Positions 6,116 to 7,701 of a stretch of 7,701 nucleotides of DNA are shown here, one piece after another. The position numbers and the translations under genes are program-made. How positions within the stretch are numbered: the stretch's first letter is position 1; each line of letters starts with the position of its first letter. The notes beneath the pieces are model-generated. The model did not search any database. It saw only the letters and a program-made list of their open reading frames with translations, and had not been told where the DNA came from. Origin of the DNA: an uncultured Ruminococcus sp. (GTDB lineage: Bacteria; Bacillota; Clostridia; Oscillospirales; CAG-272). The stretch is taken from NCBI GenBank assembly GCA_902796505.1, contig CADBPA010000019.1, positions 1 to 7,701 on the forward strand, in the 5' to 3' direction.

Positions 6116-7495
6116 TCAGAGCGACCGCTTCACGCCGTCCGGCGCGAATTTGCGGATCATCTCTTCCATTTCGCCGTCGGTCATGACCGTGAGGCGGCCG
6201 TCGGCGTACGCCGCGTCGATCGCCTCTTTGAGGTCGAGCACCAGCGGATCGTGTTTGGAGATCGCGCGCTCGCCGTCGAGTTTATAGTGATGATTCACCC
6301 AATAGGCGATCCCGGCGAGTCCGCTGTTCGCGCTGATGGAGACGTCCACCGGGCGGTTGAGGATCTTCTGCGTATCGAAGATGTTGTAGATCTCCTCGTC
6401 TTTGAGCAGACCGTCGGCGTGGATGCCGGCGCGCGTGACGTTGAAGTTTTTGCCGACGAAGGGCGTCATCGGCGGAATGGGATAGCCGATCTTCTGCTCG
6501 TAGTACTCCGCGATCTCGGTGATGACCGAGAGGTCCATGCCGTCGGTCGTGCCGCGCAGACCGGCGTACTGCATACACATCGCCTCAAGCGGAATATTGC
6601 CGGTGCGCTCACCGATGCCGAGCAGCGAGCAGTTGACCGCCGAGGCGCCGTAGAGCCACGCGGTGCAGGCGTTGGCGACGCCGAGATAGAAGTCGTTATG
6701 CCCGTGCCATTCCAGCCATTCGCCGGGGACTTCGGCGTAGTGATTCAGACCGTATATGATCCCCGGAACGCTTCGCGGAAGCGCCGCGCCGGAGAAGGGC
6801 ACGCCGTAACCCATCGTGTCGCACATCCGGATGCGGACGTGCATCTTCGCCTCGTCCGCCATCTCGCGGATCTCGTTGACGAAGGGGACGACGAAGCCGT
6901 AAAAATCGGCGCGCGTGATGTCCTCAAGGTGGCAGCGCGGGGTGATCCCGGCTTCAAACGCCATGCAGATGATCTTCAGATAATGGTTGAGCGCCTGCGA
7001 GCGGCTCATACCGAGTTTCTTGAAAATGTGATAGTCCGAGCAGGAGACGAGAATGCCGGTCTCCTTGATGCCCATATCGCGGCAGAGGGCGAAGTCCTCT
7101 TTCTTCGCGCGGATCCATGTCGTAATCTCCGGAAATTCGTATCCGAGCGCCTGACACATCTCGACGGCGCGCCGATCCTTTTCGCTGTAGACGAAAAATT
7201 CGCTCTGCCGGATGATCCCCTGCTCGCCGCCGAGGCGGTGAAGCATCTTGTAGAGATCGACGATCTGCTCCGCCGTGTAGGGACGGAGCGCCTGCTGACC
7301 GTCGCGAAAGGTGGTGTCGGTGATCCAGATCTTTTCGGGCATCCGGATGGGCACGCGGCGCTGGTTGAATACGATCTTCGGGATCTCGGTATACTCGTAG
7401 ACGTCGCGGAAGAGATTCGGCTCGGTCACGTCCTGGAGCGAATACTTATACTGCGTTTGTTCCAGAAGGTGAGAGTCTTCGTTCAGTTTGATCAT
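6116..7495 (-). CDS. Re-citrate synthase (HMGL-like, DRE-TIM metallolyase family)
   Basis: Condenses acetyl-CoA with oxaloacetate to citrate, with the stereochemistry opposite to the common Si-citrate synthase. The 459-residue protein is unrelated to GltA and resembles isopropylmalate and homocitrate synthases, the family of the Clostridium kluyveri enzyme. It shows DTTFRDGQQ (60-68) with the catalytic-type arginine and metal-binding Asp, the metal-binding HGHND (264-268), GIGERTGNIPLE (293-304), and a C-terminal segment GKNFNVTRAGIHADG (348-362). The N-terminal 50 residues before the barrel are also typical of the Re-citrate synthase group. The start ATG has AGGAGG six bases upstream and follows a strong promoter with about 80 bases of leader. 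As first gene of an operon with aconitase and isocitrate dehydrogenase, citrate rather than homocitrate is the expected product. Homocitrate synthase is the main alternative. Re-enzymes are known to be oxygen-sensitive, which fits an anaerobe. Confidence 0.88.
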   Translation of the reverse strand: MIKLNEDSHLLEQTQYKYSLQDVTEPNLFRDVYEYTEIPKIVFNQRRVPIRMPEKIWITDTTFRDGQQALRPYTAEQIVDLYKMLHRLGGEQGIIRQSEFFVYSEKDRRAVEMCQALGYEFPEITTWIRAKKEDFALCRDMGIKETGILVSCSDYHIFKKLGMSRSQALNHYLKIICMAFEAGITPRCHLEDITRADFYGFVVPFVNEIREMADEAKMHVRIRMCDTMGYGVPFSGAALPRSVPGIIYGLNHYAEVPGEWLEWHGHNDFYLGVANACTAWLYGASAVNCSLLGIGERTGNIPLEAMCMQYAGLRGTTDGMDLSVITEIAEYYEQKIGYPIPPMTPFVGKNFNVTRAGIHADGLLKDEEIYNIFDTQKILNRPVDVSISANSGLAGIAYWVNHHYKLDGERAISKHDPLVLDLKEAIDAAYADGRLTVMTDGEMEEMIRKFAPDGVKRSL

Positions 7496-7501
7496 ACAGG
7501 T

Positions 7502-7507
7502 CCTCCT
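7502..7507 (-). promoter_or_regulatory. Strong ribosome binding site of Re-citrate synthase
   Basis: AGGAGG (within AAAAGGAGGA, 7501-7510) on the minus strand lies six bases before the ATG at 7495. This near-perfect site supports the chosen start. Confidence 0.85.
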
Positions 7508-7547
7508 TTTCGGGTGTTGTCCGGCGGTGTTCCGGCGCTTGTTCGGA

Positions 7548-7574
7548 TTGTATACATTGTATACATTGAATACT
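7548..7574 (-). promoter_or_regulatory. Tandem operator array, probable GntR/FCD binding site
   Basis: On the plus strand the 9-base unit TTGTATACA occurs twice exactly (7548-7556, 7557-7565) and a third time in degenerate form, TTGAATACT (7566-7574). Each exact unit contains the perfect 8-base palindrome TGTATACA, a GT...AC symmetric core of the kind bound by FadR-subgroup GntR proteins. The palindrome centres are 9 bases apart, just under one helical turn. The array starts about at the predicted transcription start and runs to roughly +29, a position suited to repression. The co-encoded regulator at 5464-6105 is the natural candidate to bind it. Confidence 0.75.
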
Positions 7575-7582
7575 TACGAATG

Positions 7583-7611
7583 ATTATACCCGATGTTCGC
7601 GCGTTTGTCAA
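7583..7611 (-). promoter_or_regulatory. Consensus sigma-A (sigma-70) promoter of the citrate operon
   Basis: On the minus strand TTGACA (7606-7611) and TATAAT (7583-7588) are both perfect matches, separated by the optimal 17 bases (7589-7605). Transcription should start near 7575-7577, leaving a leader of about 80 bases before the Re-citrate synthase ATG. A promoter this strong, with palindromic repeats directly downstream, suggests it is held in check by a repressor. Confidence 0.92.
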
Positions 7612-7653
7612 GAGGAAACGCGCATTTTCCTGCGTTTTTTCGGATTTTTTCCC

Positions 7654-7672
7654 GGATCGCTCTCAGCGATCC
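7654..7672. other. Perfect 8-bp hairpin upstream of the operon promoter
   Basis: GGATCGCT (7654-7661) and AGCGATCC (7665-7672) form a perfect inverted repeat around a CTC loop. Neither strand has a U-tract directly after the stem: the plus strand continues C-rich and the minus strand continues GGGAAAAAA. A normal intrinsic terminator is therefore not supported. It could be a protein site or part of the end of a neighbouring gene's transcript. No gene is seen from 7612 to the window end. Confidence 0.4.
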
Positions 7673-7701
7673 CTCCGCCCCCCCCGGCGATCCCTCCGCC
7701 C
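7666..7701. repeat. 15-base direct repeat with 21-base period at window edge
   Basis: GCGATCCCTCCGCCC occurs at 7666-7680 and again at 7687-7701, separated by CCCCCG. The second copy ends exactly at the window edge, so the array may continue. The first copy overlaps the right arm of the hairpin at 7654-7672. Confidence 0.6.

Noticed and set aside
2403..7495. Homocitrate synthase / homoaconitase / homoisocitrate dehydrogenase (aminoadipate lysine route)
   Set aside because: The isomerase is a single-chain aconitase with a fused swivel domain, and the synthase has the length and motifs of the Re-citrate synthase group. No other lysine gene is nearby. It remains the main alternative until a tree is made.
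7548..7574. Iteron-type replication origin or CRISPR repeat
   Set aside because: Only three 9-base units with no spacers and no replication genes. The position just downstream of a promoter and the palindromic core fit an operator much better.
7616..7650. Plus-strand intrinsic terminator (AAACGC...GCGTTT followed by T-runs)
   Set aside because: The stem is only six pairs, half of them A-T, with a 10-base loop. There is no plus-strand gene from 2291 to this point that would need it, and it overlaps the region just upstream of the minus-strand promoter.

Overview
The window looks like a chromosomal piece of a GC-rich (about 60% by eye) anaerobic Gram-positive bacterium, most likely a member of the Clostridia. 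The reasons are the Re-type citrate synthase (a strict-anaerobe enzyme), strong AGGAGG-type ribosome sites, ATGA-coupled genes, a textbook sigma-A promoter and U-rich intrinsic terminators. No mobile element, CRISPR array, tRNA or rRNA is visible. The lineage is inference.

Left side (1-2290, plus strand): the 3' part of a PlsC-like lysophospholipid acyltransferase carrying a C-terminal zinc ribbon. Two bases separate it from a full-length GltS-like sodium/glutamate symporter family membrane protein. The two are probably co-transcribed.

Middle (2291-2402): a convergent intergenic space with two back-to-back hairpins. One is followed by a U-tract on the plus strand and the other by a U-tract on the minus strand, so each transcript has its own intrinsic terminator.

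Right side (2403-7495, minus strand): a compact four-gene operon read right to left. The order is Re-citrate synthase, a GntR/FCD-family regulator, a single-chain aconitase, and an isocitrate dehydrogenase. The last two junctions are 4-base ATGA overlaps and the first is a 10-base gap filled by a ribosome site. The enzymes give the complete route acetyl-CoA + oxaloacetate -> citrate -> isocitrate -> 2-oxoglutarate, the oxidative arm an anaerobe uses to make glutamate. The facing GltS-like transporter fits the same glutamate/2-oxoglutarate theme.

Control region (7496-7701): a perfect consensus promoter (TTGACA, 17 bases, TATAAT on the minus strand). Two exact tandem copies and one degenerate copy of a 9-base unit containing the palindrome TGTATACA follow directly at the start of the transcript. 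This matches the kind of site bound by GntR/FCD proteins, so the encoded regulator very probably represses its own operon there. Beyond the promoter there is a perfect hairpin and a 15-base direct repeat running into the window edge.

Nothing here is clearly a wholly unknown system. The most distinctive element is the self-contained, apparently autoregulated Re-citrate synthase/aconitase/isocitrate dehydrogenase operon with its strong promoter and operator array.
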